A stretch of 64,000 nucleotides of DNA from Elymus sibiricus (taxonomy: Eukaryota > Streptophyta > Magnoliopsida > Poales > Poaceae), in NCBI GenBank assembly GCA_039707655.1, contig CM077665.1:138279148-138343147 (forward strand), in the 5' to 3' direction. How positions within the stretch are numbered: the first letter of the stretch is position 1; every line of letters begins with the position of its first letter. A program made the translations under genes and the position numbers. A model generated the notes under the pieces. That model was not told where the DNA came from and made no database searches. It saw only the letters and a program-made list of their open reading frames with translations. Positions 1-12,459 of this stretch are shown piece by piece.

Positions 1-3000
1 GGGTTATGGGACCACCATGTGGGATAGGAGCAGGAAGAGCGGTGACATCTTGCACGGTCATGATAGAAGACATGTCAGAGGATAGCTTGTCAGCTATGTT
101 GGCAACAACGTCGGTACCAAAGGCGGGGGACGAATAGAACCATTTTCCTGCTCGTTGAAACGAGGCGGACCAATAGGCAAAGTTCTCGTCCACCGGCGGT
201 TACCGAAATGTTATCAACAATAGTAACATGGCCTTTCTGACAGAATTGATCACCGAGGTGTTTACCTAAGCAGGGAATTACCACTGTTCAGATAAGCTAG
301 ATTACAAGAAAGTTTAAACAGACCAATGGAAAGGAAAATGTGTTCATCACATCAAACAGACCAATGGAAAGGAAAATGCGTTTATCACATTAACAGACCA
401 ATGGAAAGGAAAATGTGTTTATCACATTAACAGACCAATGGAAAGGAAAATGTGTTTATACACAAGTTTTAGGAGTGTATCTTTCCCAAGGAAAAACAGA
501 GCATGCTATTCACAACAGGATAGCAAGACATATGAACACAATGTCAAGGCATTCGTGCCCACATGGAAGTTTTCTAGAATGGAATGCAATCAAGTTCTGG
601 TTGGGGACCATCATAGAGGATATCAAAGTTCCATGTGTGAGTCTGAATTAGCTCTTACGAGGAACTCCTTTTCCCCGATCAAATCAATCAGTGGTTTGGC
701 GTGCTAGGAATTTCATATGGGATGAAGGTAGCAAATCTGTCAAGCCATAGAATACTTCGCACATGCATGAATGAATTGGAACGATTCCAGAGGAAGCGAG
801 ACAAAATTTTCCCATAAGCTCGTCGGCAAAATGCACGTGAACTTATAGAAAATCACTTCTTTTATTAACACATTCATCATGAACTAGGCACAAAGATAAT
901 GCTTTCAAGGTTTCAAACACTAGCTTCAATGTTCATCATGAACCACGAGGGAGAAGAGGATGTGGCTGATGGGCTCAGCAACAATTCGTCGAGATTCCCT
1001 CAAAGAAGGATCTCCACGATTGAGTGAACAAAACTAGATGATAGAATGAGGTATGCCCGAGGGAACATCCACAATGAAACATTAATCGAAACATGCATCC
1101 AAAATTCGGGCTAAGTAGCACGACCAATGTTAGAATGGTTATTCAACATCAACACACTAAGAATGGACTTATTGTTCATTGACTCCAAGGTAATAGAGTT
1201 GGTATGCCATAAGTGTTGAATTTACACATCACAGTCCATTTGTCAGTATTCCGGTTAGAAACAACACAGGAACAAGAAATGAAAGGTGATGGCAAGGATG
1301 TCGCCAACGACAACACCAATTACCAAGGACAAGGATGCTACTCTCATCATGAATTTAATTAATATCCTGGAAGAGCCCAGAATGCTGATGAGGATCACGA
1401 CACATTTGTCAAGAAGTCTCATGAAGACGTAATCGATCAGCGACGACATCAAGCAAAGAAATGGTGAAGCGAAAAGATGACGGATCCACAGATGAGGGTG
1501 CTAGCTCAAAATCGAAATAGCCTTTCAAGACAACCAAGATGACGTTGAAAGCTCGATGTAAGCTTAATGCACTGATGGAATGGGTTTCAGGGATGAAGGA
1601 CATAGATAGCATGGTCAAGCTTTAGCATGACGATGATGATGTAGCCTAACAGCTTGGAAAGGCATGATCGAGTACAAACTCATAATCATAGAAGATTACT
1701 AAGAGTTGTTGAATCGCAATGCGGACTCGATTCAATTATCGGTGTCCTTGAGTGTCCAACAACTCATAACACGAGGAAACTGGAATCAGTGAAGGAAAAC
1801 ATAGCTGATGAGGAGCTTATAAAAAGTTATGTAGCTCCATGATTTCCTCGAGATACTAGGGGTAATACTCGGATGTAGATCAGAATTAAAGCTTGGATCG
1901 ATGTATTGATCTGCAGAAGACAAGTCCTTAAACTGGTCTAAGAACGAAATCAAAGTAGAACAACATGGTCGGAACCACGATTGCAAAGGATAAGATCACA
2001 GATACCGGACCAAATTATACCAAGAGAAATTTATCGTTACGAGAAGCTTCTATGATAAGATCAACATTGCTTCCATGGGCATGAGCACAAAGTTCAAGGT
2101 CGACTCCCACTTCATCCATGCATCACCTTCCATTTACTCCTCGCCTTTGATAAAGTTGTAGTTTTGAAAGTTTAACTGGCAAAACACCAGGAGAGTAAGA
2201 TGCGTGAAAACTGTCGGGTTCACACGAATTAAGGAAGGCATAGGTCCAACCCATCGGGGCATCTTAGGAACATATACCACAAACTTCAAGAGTAATTAAC
2301 ACATGCTTGACAACAGAGCATGGCTGACAAAAGCATAGGATACAACTTATCAGAGGGAGGAGACACAATTTACCAATAACATCATGTATCAGGGGAAGAC
2401 CATCACAAGAATTTTGAATGTGAAGGATGCTATCGGATAATAACCCAACAATGGGTCTGGCAGTCCACAAATGACCTGATGTGAGTATCGGTACCCAATC
2501 AGAGGGAGAAAGAATGCAAGGCATCAGACCATAGAACATCCAATTAATTGGATGCTTAAATAACCAAGGGAATTAAGACTTCCAAATTGGTGTATCGGAA
2601 ACAGATGCTCCGAACAACTATCAGCAAGATGAAAGGACTTAGATGGACAATCAATCAAGGTTGATTTGTCGAGAGCCAACTCAGGTTCGGAAAGACGCCT
2701 GAGCCGGATAGATAATTTATGAGGAACAACTGATGATTGCGTGCATTCACACAGGTTGAACCAATAAAATCAAATGACAATCACAAGGGATTATAATGAG
2801 TATTGCTAGACATATGGAATTTACCATAATGCAAGCAGGTGAGAAAGGCCAAGAGCAATAGGCTGCCCAGGATTTCGGAAGGCCGGATAGCGTTTCGAAG
2901 AATTTTGTGAAAGACAAGAACAACTGGGGACGAGCGAATCCTCGATAATGATGAGGAGTTATCCACAGGGGTTGGCGATGGAAGGAAATCGCAAAATCGA

Positions 3001-3309
3001 CGAGCACAAGTTCTCGGGAGAACATTAGAGAGTATCCTCGGAGTCTTCTGATGAATCAAGCCATCATCTGGAATGAGGGGCTCTCCGGGGGAAGTAGTTA
3101 CGAGAACCTAGAGTTAGAGTTAATAAAATCTTTAACCCGAAAGAGAAGAGAGATCAGAACCCAGAGTATAGACGAGGAATAAAAGATCCTAATACCACCC
3201 GATTGAGAAGTGGGCCCGTAAGCCACACAACTATGTTAGTAAAAGTTTTTCAATGACTAGACTCAACTTCGGCCAAGGAGTTGGAAAGGGGGCTACCTAC
3301 AGGCAGTCA
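1..3309 (-). mobile_element. Internal domain of a large-LTR retrotransposon (LARD, Sukkula/Erika-like), partial
   Basis: This stretch lies directly beyond a primer binding site (3310-3321) and a 4-kb LTR, so it is the start of the internal domain of an element read on the minus strand. No reading frame shows gag, protease, RT, RNase H or integrase motifs, and all frames are broken by stops. Barley and wheat LARDs of the Sukkula type are known for LTRs of 4-5 kb, a tRNA-Met PBS and a non-coding internal domain of about 3.5 kb, and all three match. Such elements are thought to be mobilised in trans by coding relatives. The other LTR should lie just left of the window. The family name is from memory and tentative; the LTR-retrotransposon call is firm. 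Confidence 0.65.
319..467. repeat. Short tandem repeat, about four copies of 37-38 bp
   Basis: The motif CAGACCAATGGAAAGGAAAA recurs at 319, 357, 394 and 431, giving periods of 38, 37 and 37 bp. The copies differ by only a few bases. It lies in the non-coding internal domain of the LARD-like element. Confidence 0.9.
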
Positions 3310-3321
3310 GCTCTGATACCA
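3310..3321 (-). other. Primer binding site complementary to initiator tRNA-Met
   Basis: The plus strand reads GCTCTGATACCA, which is TGGTATCAGAGC on the minus strand. This is the usual plant LTR-retrotransposon PBS pairing with the 3' end of initiator tRNA-Met. It sits three bases from the LTR edge at 3325, which fixes the orientation of the element as minus. Confidence 0.88.
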
Positions 3322-3324
3322 ACT

Positions 3325-6300
3325 TGTGACGCCCCCCATTTCGACCGTACGCTAATCATACACGCAATGCGTACGACCAATATTAGGGACTCACTGATTG
3401 ATATCACAACACAACACTAGACACAAATTAAAGTCATACAGCTTCATATTACAAGCCAGGGGTCTCGAGGGCTCGAATACAAAGCTCGACAAGCACGAGT
3501 CAACGGAAGCAAATAATATCTAAGTACAAACATAAGTTAAACAAGTTTTGCCTTAAGAAGGCTAGCACAAACATAAGCAGCGGATCGAAAGAGGCGAGGC
3601 CTCCTGCCTGGGAACCTCCTAACTACTCCTGAGCGTCGGCACTCTCCATGTAGTAGTAGGCTCCAGCGGTGGTGTAGTAGTCGTCTCCGGCGTACTCCAT
3701 CTCCTGGGCTCCATCGTCTGAACGCAGAATCGTATCGAAGGGGAAAGAGAAAGCAAAGCAGCGGTGAGTACTCATCCAAAGTACTCGCAAGACTGACATC
3801 AGAACTATGCTAAATATGCATCATTATCAAGGGGTGGGGTTATATCTGGACTGACTATAGAAATCAAGAGTAGGGGAAGGCCTAGTCCTATCGAAGACTA
3901 GCATCTTCAACATCTTGCAGCATTAGAAGAGTGTAGATTGGTAACTCATATATAGCAATATTATTGTAGCAATTTTATTAAGTAACCACGCCCAGAGAGT
4001 CTTCCACGACTCCCTGCGAGGAAGCAATCTCGGAGCCATCATTCATTTCAAATTTAAATCACAGTTATAGTTGTAGTAGGTCAAGATACAACTCCAAGTC
4101 GTCATGTTACCGTGGACACGGCTATTCGAATAGTTTATTCATCCCTGCAGGGGTGCACCTCATTTCCAACACGCTTGATCACCTCCGGCCGCACACACTT
4201 TCCTGGGTAATGCCCGGCCTCGGGATAGCAACACGTCGTCGCCCCACCTAGACTCAACAGAGAGGCCAGCCCGCCGGTCTAAATCCTAAGCACACAGGGG
4301 TCGTGGGCCCACTTGCCCTACGTGCTCCTGCACGATGCGAACGTGGCCGGAAGCAGACCTAGCACACTCCAGTCCAAGAGCTGTACCGTCCAGTCCAATC
4401 CGGCGCGCGCCGCTCCATTGCTGACGTCCGAAGAGCTTCGGCTGATACAACGACGCTGAGTACCCATAACTTCTCCCACGCGATGGTTTGGTGCGTAAAA
4501 GGTCAATCGACCAACTCAGATCAAATACTCAACCCATTAGCAATTTATTAGTGCGGGGCAAGCGCGACCCATGAAGTGCGGTCCCGTCGCCCCGACTCGA
4601 GGATGTGTGGCAAGGGCCTCTCCTGCCCGTCCACGCCTCGTAATAACCCTTTGGATGCCTTACCGGCGCATCCCACCACATCTCACACACGGGTACCCTT
4701 GGGACCGACCCGTCTCAAGACTGTCGGGAACTCAGGTCCACCTCAACCAGGGTGGTACCGCCTGTCCCTCCAGTCCCGTCTTTCACATGTAAATAATGTC
4801 AAGTTAAAGTAACTGTGTGTTTATACACCAAGTGGATATCCGAGGAATCACCCTCGATGGATCCCACTCGAGGTATGTGTATGACAAGAGTCGCTATCGA
4901 TAAATGGGAAGAAGGAATCACCCTCGATACCCATGACCGATTAGCTACGCTACAGAATTAACACCGGGAGTGCTAAGTGAGGTATCACCCTCGGCACTCG
5001 ATAGTAGCTCTGCAGTGCCATACTTAAGGGGTGTGAGGTGATGTGTCCGTAACGGCTTGTCAGTCATGACGACTGAGTCTTCTGTCTTCAAGTCCTCGAT
5101 GACGTCGATGATGAAGCAGGGGCAACAGTAATAAAAGTGGGGGGGGGGGGCACAGTGTAACACTATCCTTACCTATACTAAACATTTTATGGTAGCACGT
5201 AATGTAATAGTGATAATCAAAAACAGGCTATGCATCAGAATAGGTACTATCAAATACAATAGCAAAATCTAATGCAAGCAGGAGGGAGATAGAATAGGCG
5301 ATATCGGAATGATCAAGGGGTTTTGCTTGCCTTGCTACTCTGCGGCAAAGGACTGATCGTCAACGATGTAGTCGTACTCGGCAGCAGCGTCAGTCTCAAT
5401 GTCTACCGGAGAGAAGAGGGGGGAAGAACAATAAATACAAAGCACAGATGCAACACGATGCATGACATGGCAATATGCAGAGCTAAGCATGCACTAATGC
5501 AGTACTACACGTCGCAGACGGGTCGGAAGAATATCTGACGATATTTTCTCGGGTCTCTGGCTATTACCGGACAGATGATCCTAATGCTAAATGTCCATGT
5601 TCAACATGCTAGGAGCATGTGACAGACGAACGGACAGCGTATTCGGATTCGTGGGATTTTTCTGATCAACTTTCATGTTCAAAACTTTTTCATCCGGACT
5701 ACGGTTTATTTTATATTAATTAATAAAGATTTAGCATTATTCTGAAATTAAAACAGATTAATTTAATTCAATATTTGCATTTATGACATCAGCATGATGT
5801 CATCATGACATCAGCAGTCAACAGTTCTGTTGACTGGTCAAACTGACCAGTGGGCCCCACATGTCATTCACACAGAGTTAATTAAACTTAAATTTAATTA
5901 AAACAAATTAATTAAGGGGGGGTGGGACCCACCTGTCATTCTTTGTTTAAAAATTAAATAACAGGTTAATTAACTAATTAACCTTAATCAACTAACTAAT
6001 TAATTAATTACTTAAATAATTACTTACTAATTAATTATTTAATTAATTAACTTCTAATTAATTATTTAATTTATTATTATATTTTTATTTTTATTATTTT
6101 TTTTAAAACGTTCTGGTGGGGTGGGCCCCCATTGTCATTGACAGTGGGGGGGTTAGGCCCACTGGTCAGGGGGGGCCACTTGTCAGCCCCACACACGCAC
6201 ACACAGAGGGCGGGGCGACGGGCGCGAGGCCCTGGCCAGGGGTGCCGGCGGCCAGGACGGCACCGCAGGCCTCACCGGCGGCCAGGAGGCGCGGTGGGGC

Positions 6301-7378
6301 GACGGGGTGGTGGCCTGCGGCGGTGGGGCGGCGACAAGTGGCGAGGGCGAACGGGGGGGGGGGGCGCCCGGGGCGCGTGGCGGCGTGGTGAGCGCGGGCG
6401 CGGCAGCGGGACGCAGGGGGGCGACGCGGGCAAGCTAGGTGCGGCCGCGGGGGAGGGAGACGGGGCGTGCGAGCGGCTAGCGGGCGCGGCGGCGGATGGC
6501 TGCGCCGGCGCGGAGAGCGGGGCCGGGGGGGAGGAAGAGAGGGGGAGAGCCCCAGAGCCGGAGCTCACCGGCGTCGGGGGGAGGGGGTCGTCGGGGCTCG
6601 AGGAGGCGGCTCGGGGTGGAGGCGAGGGAGGTGACGGCGTGGACGACGCTGGGGAGGAGGAGGAGCGGCAGGGCGGCTCCAGGCGGCGGCAGGCGCGGGC
6701 CGGCGCCGGTGGGAGCGTCGGGGCTCGCCCCGATCTAGATCGGGGGCGGGGCAGGAGAGGGTCGGGGGGGGATCAGGGGGAGTGGGTGGGTGCTAGGGTT
6801 TCGGTGTGAGGGGGGGAGGGGTTATGTGGGCGCCCGGGGTGGGCCGGTTGGTAGGTGGGCCGGCCCGTTGGGTTGGCCCACGGGGGAGGGGGGGATTTCC
6901 TTTTTCTTTTTCTTTTTTTGTTTTCTTTTATAGTTTCTGTTTTAATTCCTTTTGGCCATATTTCCTTTTAGCAAAAATGGGTAACATGGTCCATTTAATA
7001 ACTTGCAATATTTTGAATGGCCACAACAAGTTTGAGGATTTTTGGGTACTGTTGGAATTAACCATGCAATTTAAAGGGCATTTTAAATGCAAACTGGTTC
7101 TGTTTTGGATGGTGGGGTCCACACCAGCTTGAGGGTGATGCTGTTTTCCTTAACAATAATTGTTTTGGATTATTCCACAAGTGTGCAACATTTTCCCTAT
7201 GCTGTTTGGAGAATTATTTTATCACCATAAAATTCAATTGGCTTTTGAAGTGAAATTTAAATTGAGATATGAATTTTAACTGGATCATATCTTGTTTAGC
7301 AAAATGATTAGGCACTGATCATGGTCATCACTGTGCTTAATTACAAGGATCACTGTAGCCAAAATCCAGGGTGTCACA
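3325..7378 (-). mobile_element. Complete 4054-bp LTR (5' LTR of the minus-strand LARD-like element)
   Basis: The LTR opens with TGTGACGCCC and closes with GGGTGTCACA, which are inverted matches at 9 of 10 positions. The PBS adjoins one side and broken Copia coding sequence the other. Composition is strongly uneven: an A/T-only stretch of TTAATTAA-type sequence near 5880-6100, then a very G-rich part from about 6110 to 6900. Long open frames in the G-rich part (for example 6132-6809) reflect composition, not genes. The right-hand target site should be GATGC (7379-7383); its partner lies left of the window. A 4-kb LTR is unusually long for plant elements and points to a LARD. Confidence 0.85.
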
Positions 7379-8391
7379 GATGCCTCCCTGTTTGTTTATC
7401 ACCAGGGAGCCGCCACTGCATACCTTCTCCTGTACGTCGACGACATCATCCTGACCGCGTCCTCGCCAGTGCTACTGCAGCAGATCACCGCTCGTCTTGG
7501 CACGGAGTTCGCCCTCAAGGACTTGGGGGCTCTCCACTACTTCCTCGGCATCGAGGTCGTTCGCCGTGCCACTGGCTTCTTTCTGCATTAGCAGAAGTAC
7601 ACCTACGAGCTACTGGAGTGAGCAGGCATGCTTAATTGCAAGCCTGCTTCTACGCCTGTCGACACAAAGGCTAAGGCGTCCGCCGTCGAGGGCTCTCCGG
7701 CGTCCGACGCTCCTTTCTACCGCTCCATCGTCGGTGCTCTTCAGTACCTCACGCTGACGCGGCCGGATCTTCAGTATGCTGTTCAGCAGGTGTGTCTTCA
7801 CATGCACGCCCCGCGTGACACCCATTGGGCTCTGGTGAAACGTATCCTCCGGTACATACGTGGCACCACGGCTATGGGTCTCACCCTGACAGCATCCTCC
7901 GACACCAGCCTCGTCGCCTACTCCGACGCCAACTGGGCTGGGTGTCCCGACACCAGACGCTCCACCTCCGGCTACCGTGTCTACCTCGGCCCCTCTCTGA
8001 TCTCGTGGTCGTCTAAACGACAACCCACGGTTTCACGATCGAGCGCTGAGGCCGAGTACAGGGCTGTGGCTAATGCCGTCGCGGAGTGTTCCTGGCTACG
8101 ACAGCTGCTCCAGGAGTTGCTATGTGAGGTTCCCAAGGCCACGATTGTCTACTGTGACAACGTCTTCGCGGTGTACCTCTCTGCCAACCCTGTTCATCAT
8201 CGCCGGACGAAGCATATTGAGCTCGACATCCACTTCGTTCGGGAGCACGCCGCACTTGGTCGTGTTCGAGTTTTGCATGTGCCCACCGATCAGCAGTTCG
8301 CCGATGTGATGACGAAGGGACTCCCTACCTCGACTTTCGAGGGCTTTCGGTCCAGTCTTTGCGTCACCGGCGACGCTTCGACTGCGGGGGG
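7379..8391 (+). pseudogene. Copia pol fragment: end of reverse transcriptase and RNase H
   Basis: The frame starting at 7379 reads the end of a Copia RT, with the catalytic YVDD box at 7433-7444 and then ALHYFLGIEV-type sequence. RNase H follows, with YSDANWAGC, SAEAEYRA and DVMTKGLP motifs, all typical of Ty1/Copia. Gag, protease, integrase and most of RT are absent because the LARD-like LTR interrupts the frame at its first base here. The frame carries a TAG at 7589-7591 and a TGA at 7619-7621, so the copy is dead apart from the insertion. Coding bases are GC-rich in third positions. The missing 5' part should lie left of the window. RNase H is followed by a G-rich polypurine tract (8384-8391) next to the LTR. 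Confidence 0.92.
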
Positions 8392-8579
8392 TGTTGAACA
8401 TGTATGTACGTATGTAGGTCCGGGTTTGTATGTCGTACCTGTAGTGTCTCCCTCCCTCCTATATTTACTTGTTTCTTGGGAGACAAGACACCGGTCGCAC
8501 CCCTTGTACCTATATATGTGTCTGGTGCACGATCAATGAGAATCATCGATGCACACAATCTCTTCTCTCCAAACTAACA
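8392..8579 (+). mobile_element. 3' LTR of the Copia element, 188 bp
   Basis: It starts TGTTGAACA directly after the polypurine tract and ends AACTAACA, so the ends form the inverted repeat TGTT/AACA. A TATA-like CTATATATG lies near 8511. At 188 bp it is short for Copia (BARE/Angela LTRs are about 1.8 kb). The expected target duplication is GTACG (8580-8584), with its partner outside the window. Confidence 0.75.
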
Positions 8580-8730
8580 GTACGAAACCTCGGTATGCGC
8601 CCTCTCCCACGCTGATTCCTCCCGTCCCGTGCATGCCACTGTAGAACGACGGCCCGGCCACGTCCCGCAAGCCCCCGATGGCCCGGTCGGTGTTCTCTGT
8701 GCGTACTCCTGAGCACAATTGGCCTAACAG

Positions 8731-8901
8731 GGGATGAGAAGAAGACGGAGGTGCTGAGGGGGCTCCCCGGCGCGGCGGAGCGGCTGGTGCTGTTCGAGGC
8801 GGACATCTATGACGCTGCCTCCTTCGAGCCGGCGATCCAGGGCTGCGAGTTCGTCTTCCTCGTCGCCACCCCGCTGCGGCACAACTCCGGCAGCTCCAAA
8901 G
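8731..8901 (+). pseudogene. SDR pseudogene, first visible exon (probably exon 2)
   Basis: Acceptor CTAACAG precedes 8731 and donor GTAAGA follows 8901. It encodes a stretch running from DEKKTEVLRGLPG to VFLVATPLRHNSG, the beta-strand region that lines the cofactor pocket in DFR-like enzymes. The phase needs one base from an upstream exon (a split Gly codon). As read, the exon ends one base out of register with the next; TCCAAAG where TCCAAG would keep frame suggests a one-base insertion. Confidence 0.8.
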
Positions 8902-9451
8902 GTAAGACAGCCATTAGTTTTGTCAGCCGGTTATGTATATCGATCACGAAGATAATAGGGATGCTCTCTTGGTTACCCAAGAAAAACGAAGAAGATGAAG
9001 AGATATTGTCACACCGGTGGACATTGTTCACCCTACTGGAACCATGTACGTACAGTTCCGCGCGATCACGCCCATGATGCCAACGCGGCCCACCTGTCGA
9101 TTTTGCATGGCACCGCTTCTTTGAATTCTTTGTGGATGTGGCTAACCTTGTGACGCGAGAAGACGCACGCTTTCGTCGCCGCTCGTCGCAAAACGATGTC
9201 GTCGATAGCTCTATACGCCTATATACCCCCTTGGCAGTTGGCATGCATCCACTAGCTCCCGTCGGTTTCTACATCAAGACTTTCTTTCTTACAGCATTCT
9301 ACAGCAGGAGTTTTCTGCTAGGGATGAATTTATTTGCGCTGTGTATGGTGGCCAGGGAGAGTGGACAGGTGGATGTGACGAGAGAAGTGTAGCTGGGAAT
9401 ATGTATGTACAGGAATTCGCGGATTCTGCCCTCATATATGTCTAACATGTA

Positions 9452-9613
9452 CTCCCTTCGTTTTTAAATATAAGTCTTTGTAGACATTTCAATAGGAGAC
9501 TACATACGAAGCAATATGGGCGAACCTATACTCTAAAATATGTCTACATACATCCAATAGTGAAATCTTTAAAAAAAACTCTTTAAAAAGACTTATATTT
9601 AGAAACGAAGGAG
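9452..9613. mobile_element. Stowaway MITE (Thalos/Athos-like), 162 bp
   Basis: Inverted ends CTCCCTTCGTTTTTAAATATA and the reverse complement of TATATTTAGAAACGAAGGAG are flanked by TA on both sides (9450-9451 and 9614-9615). This is the Tc1/Mariner target and end type. It lies in the large intron of the SDR pseudogene. The subfamily name is by resemblance only. Confidence 0.88.
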
Positions 9614-9615
9614 TA

Positions 9616-11350
9616 TCATAGAATTCCATTTTTTTAATCGTAATCAAACAAAGGCCAAAAAAAAGAAAAACTTACATCTAGAAACTTATCCAATATATGA
9701 GTAATCCAAATAGTTTTGAGTATTTGATCAGTATTTTCACAAACAATATGATTTTACGCTGAAAATTTTGAGCATTCTCAAAAGAATTAGAAAATAAAAC
9801 TAACAAGGGCTGGTTATTTAGTAACATGTTAACTGGGTAGAGAAAAGTCTGATCGGATTTATCCTGAAGATTAATATAAGAAAAACACAATGATATTAGA
9901 CACAAATACAAGCATAAGATGATTGATTTAAAAACTGAACAATAAATGAGAAGGATGACATACCAGCATAATTTTGTAAAATGGCTAGCTCAGCATATAT
10001 AAGTTAAAAAAATACATGTTTATTTAGTTTGAGCTATAAACGGACAATAGAAGCAAAACCATTAGCTGCATATATTTGAGTCCTCACTTTGTAGGTCGTG
10101 TGAGATAAATATGTAGACTGAAATCCTTAACTTTCTAAAATAGTAGCCTAAGTGTGCACATAAATGAATATCCTCACCTCTTACCTGATATTAGAAAGAG
10201 ATAAACATCAGACGGACATGAAAACAGGTGGTCGAAAAAGTGGAAGTTATTTTTGAGTTCTTTCAACAAAGCCTGCTATTACCAATCAAACATACAAATG
10301 CAAAGCCTTTGAATAGGTATAAACATTAACCAAATATAATCACCAGAAAATTTGCCAAAATCTTAAGCAATAGTACCATAGTTTGTTGATGGATTTTCAT
10401 TGATGCAATATCATGTTAGTCAAGCAACCTCTGTTTCCTAACTATTAACTACCACTACTCATTCCACAAGGCAACAATCATCAAATTCAATATGTGCACG
10501 CCTTCTTTTTTTAGGAAAACAACGTATTTAAATGCATATCCTACAAAATCTAAAAAATTACAGACTCTGAAACCGAACAAACAATACTTGCACCAAAACA
10601 CACAAGAAGTAGGGTCGCACGTTACAGCAATAAAAAAACACATGTGGTCGAATATGTTACCGGAGTTGAAGTCGGGGACACATCCGTCGCGATATAGTGG
10701 AGGTGGTCAGCAAGGTGGAAGTGGTCAAGACAAGGCGCTGGAGCTGGGGGTGTCAGGAAGACGACCGAGGTAAGGTTGGCGAGGTAGGAAAACTCGAAGG
10801 GGCGGGGTCGACTAAGGGGTGACTGGTGCTGGAGGACGGTGAGGCTACCGAGGACATGGCATTGGCTCCCGCGGCCAGTGGGGAGAGGCACGCAGAGATA
10901 GCGCAATGGTAAGGTCAAGTGTGAGGAGGCCGTGATGCTACGTAGCCCATCCCAAGATATCCACACCGGCGGCCGCTGGCTCCCATAGCCAGCCAGGGTA
11001 GGGGCGGTGGACTGGGCGAGGTTGGGGGCATGTAGTGCTCTGCTGCCATGGGGGGAGGCGGTGCGCTGTTCAACGGTCATGGGAGAGTCGACGCTTTTGA
11101 TGCATAGGGAGCAGTGGATCTGAATCGGGAGGAGGAATAAGATTAGAAGACGCGGTTGTGCAAGATCGATGCGAGGGTATAAAGCGAGTAGGATTTGCAC
11201 AGTTTATGGAGTTCATGAAAAACATCTAGTCTAGTCTAAACCAATGAAAATATTATTGCGCTATACCAAAATAGCGTCACCTTTAACATACACTATTAGC
11301 ATGCTATGAGCGAGACATTATACACTAATTTATTTAGCGAGGCATTGCTC
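9616..11350. other. Intron sequence of the SDR pseudogene, no gene recognised
   Basis: The first kilobase is A/T-rich with no open frame of note. From about 10620 to 11110 it turns G-rich, and a 192-codon minus-strand frame runs through it. That frame has no recognisable domain and a repetitive Pro/Leu/Ser make-up, so I do not call it coding. The G-rich patch could be a captured or decayed fragment of another sequence. Confidence 0.5.
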
Positions 11351-11904
11351 AGAACGCTGTAGCGTGCTATTTTCCCAGTGGTCTAAACATACTACAAAAC
11401 CGGAAGTGAATTGTGTCAAAAATCAAGAGTGAACCAGAGAAAAAACAAGACATATTTTGAGACATTAACCGTGCTATAGCATGCTATTTTTTCTAATGTT
11501 TAAAAGGAACTAAACTACGTTTAAAAATCATAAGTAAATGGGACACGTGTCACTCAAGAAGAACTCACCGCTAGCACTCCCAACTCACGAGAGACGCGGA
11601 TGCTTAGTAGCTTTAATTCTCTTTTGCTGAGAACGCTGTAGCGTGCTATTTTCCCAGTGGTCTAAACATACTACAAAACCGAAAGTGAATTGTGTCAAAA
11701 ATCAAGAGTGAACCAGAGAAAAAACAAGACATATTTTGAGACATTAACCGTGCTATAGCATGCTATTTTTTCTAATGTTTAAAAGGAACTAAACTACGTT
11801 TAAAAATCATAAGTAAATGGGACACGTGTCACTCAAGAAGAACTCACCGCTAGCACTCCCAACTCACGAGAGACGCGGATGCTTAGTAGCTTTAATTCTC
11901 TTTT
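11351..11904. repeat. Direct tandem duplication, two copies of 279 bp
   Basis: The block from AGAACGCTGTAGCGTGC (11351) to TTTAATTCTCTTTT (11625) recurs from 11630 to 11904 at a spacing of 279 bp. One difference was noticed (CCGGAAGTG versus CCGAAAGTG), so the duplication is recent. The sequence holds CTATAGCATGCTATTT-type short palindromes seen in class II elements, but no family is assigned. Confidence 0.93.
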
Positions 11905-11977
11905 ATTTATATATATGCGGTGGGTCGATGCAAAAAAACAATGTATGAGGTGGGGGTGCATGCTTTTATGCAGAAAT

Positions 11978-12275
11978 TTAACACAGTATAAACGTAAGCG
12001 CTCATATACACGGGCATACACTCATCTTTATGAACGCATACACGCATACCCTATCCCTTTGAGCATCTTTGAGAGATTGAGCCGACATATCATGTTGAAT
12101 TTTACGACGTTGCCGTAGGCACCTCGTCGTCGACGGGAACGTCTCCTCCCATTGAATGCGCATCCCCGAAAATCCTAAAATAAATCCAGGAATAAATACG
12201 AGCACCAGGACTTGAACCCTGGGCTGGGATACCACAGTACCTCTAACCATCCAACCACAGGTTGGTTCGCACCTC
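11978..12275 (-). mobile_element. Au SINE (tRNA-derived retroposon)
   Basis: On the minus strand it starts near CCTGTGGTTGGATGGTTAGA and includes a pol III B box (GGTTCAAGTCC, 12208-12218). The body mentions AATGGGAGGAGACGTTCCCG and GAGCGCTTACGT near the 3' end. This order matches the Au SINE of wheat and Aegilops as I remember it. Au SINEs have no coding capacity and move using LINE machinery. No clean target duplication was found, so the exact edges are approximate. Confidence 0.85.
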
Positions 12276-12459
12276 ATGTAAATTTTGATCTCTGTACTTT
12301 TTGGCTATTGCCTTGCCCCCCTCTTGTCTCCCTCTTATCTTAACACAATGAGCCCTGCTTCGATACATTCCCCCTCACAAAACGTATAAAGAGCAATATC
12401 GTCGACTTTTCCACTTACGTATGTATTGTAGGTACGTATAATCGATCGAGGACCAAGAG

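Noticed and set aside
319..467. CRISPR-like array
   Set aside because: Direct 37-38-bp repeats follow one another with no unique spacers, inside a plant retroelement.
6132..6809. 225-codon open frame, Gly/Arg-rich
   Set aside because: It lies wholly in the G-rich part of the LTR; long frames arise there on both strands from composition, and no domain is visible.
7610..8023. 137-codon minus-strand frame
   Set aside because: It is antisense to clear Copia RNase H coding sequence; GC-rich third positions keep the opposite strand open.
10622..11200. 192-codon minus-strand frame
   Set aside because: No recognisable domain, low-complexity make-up, and it sits in a G-rich intron patch.
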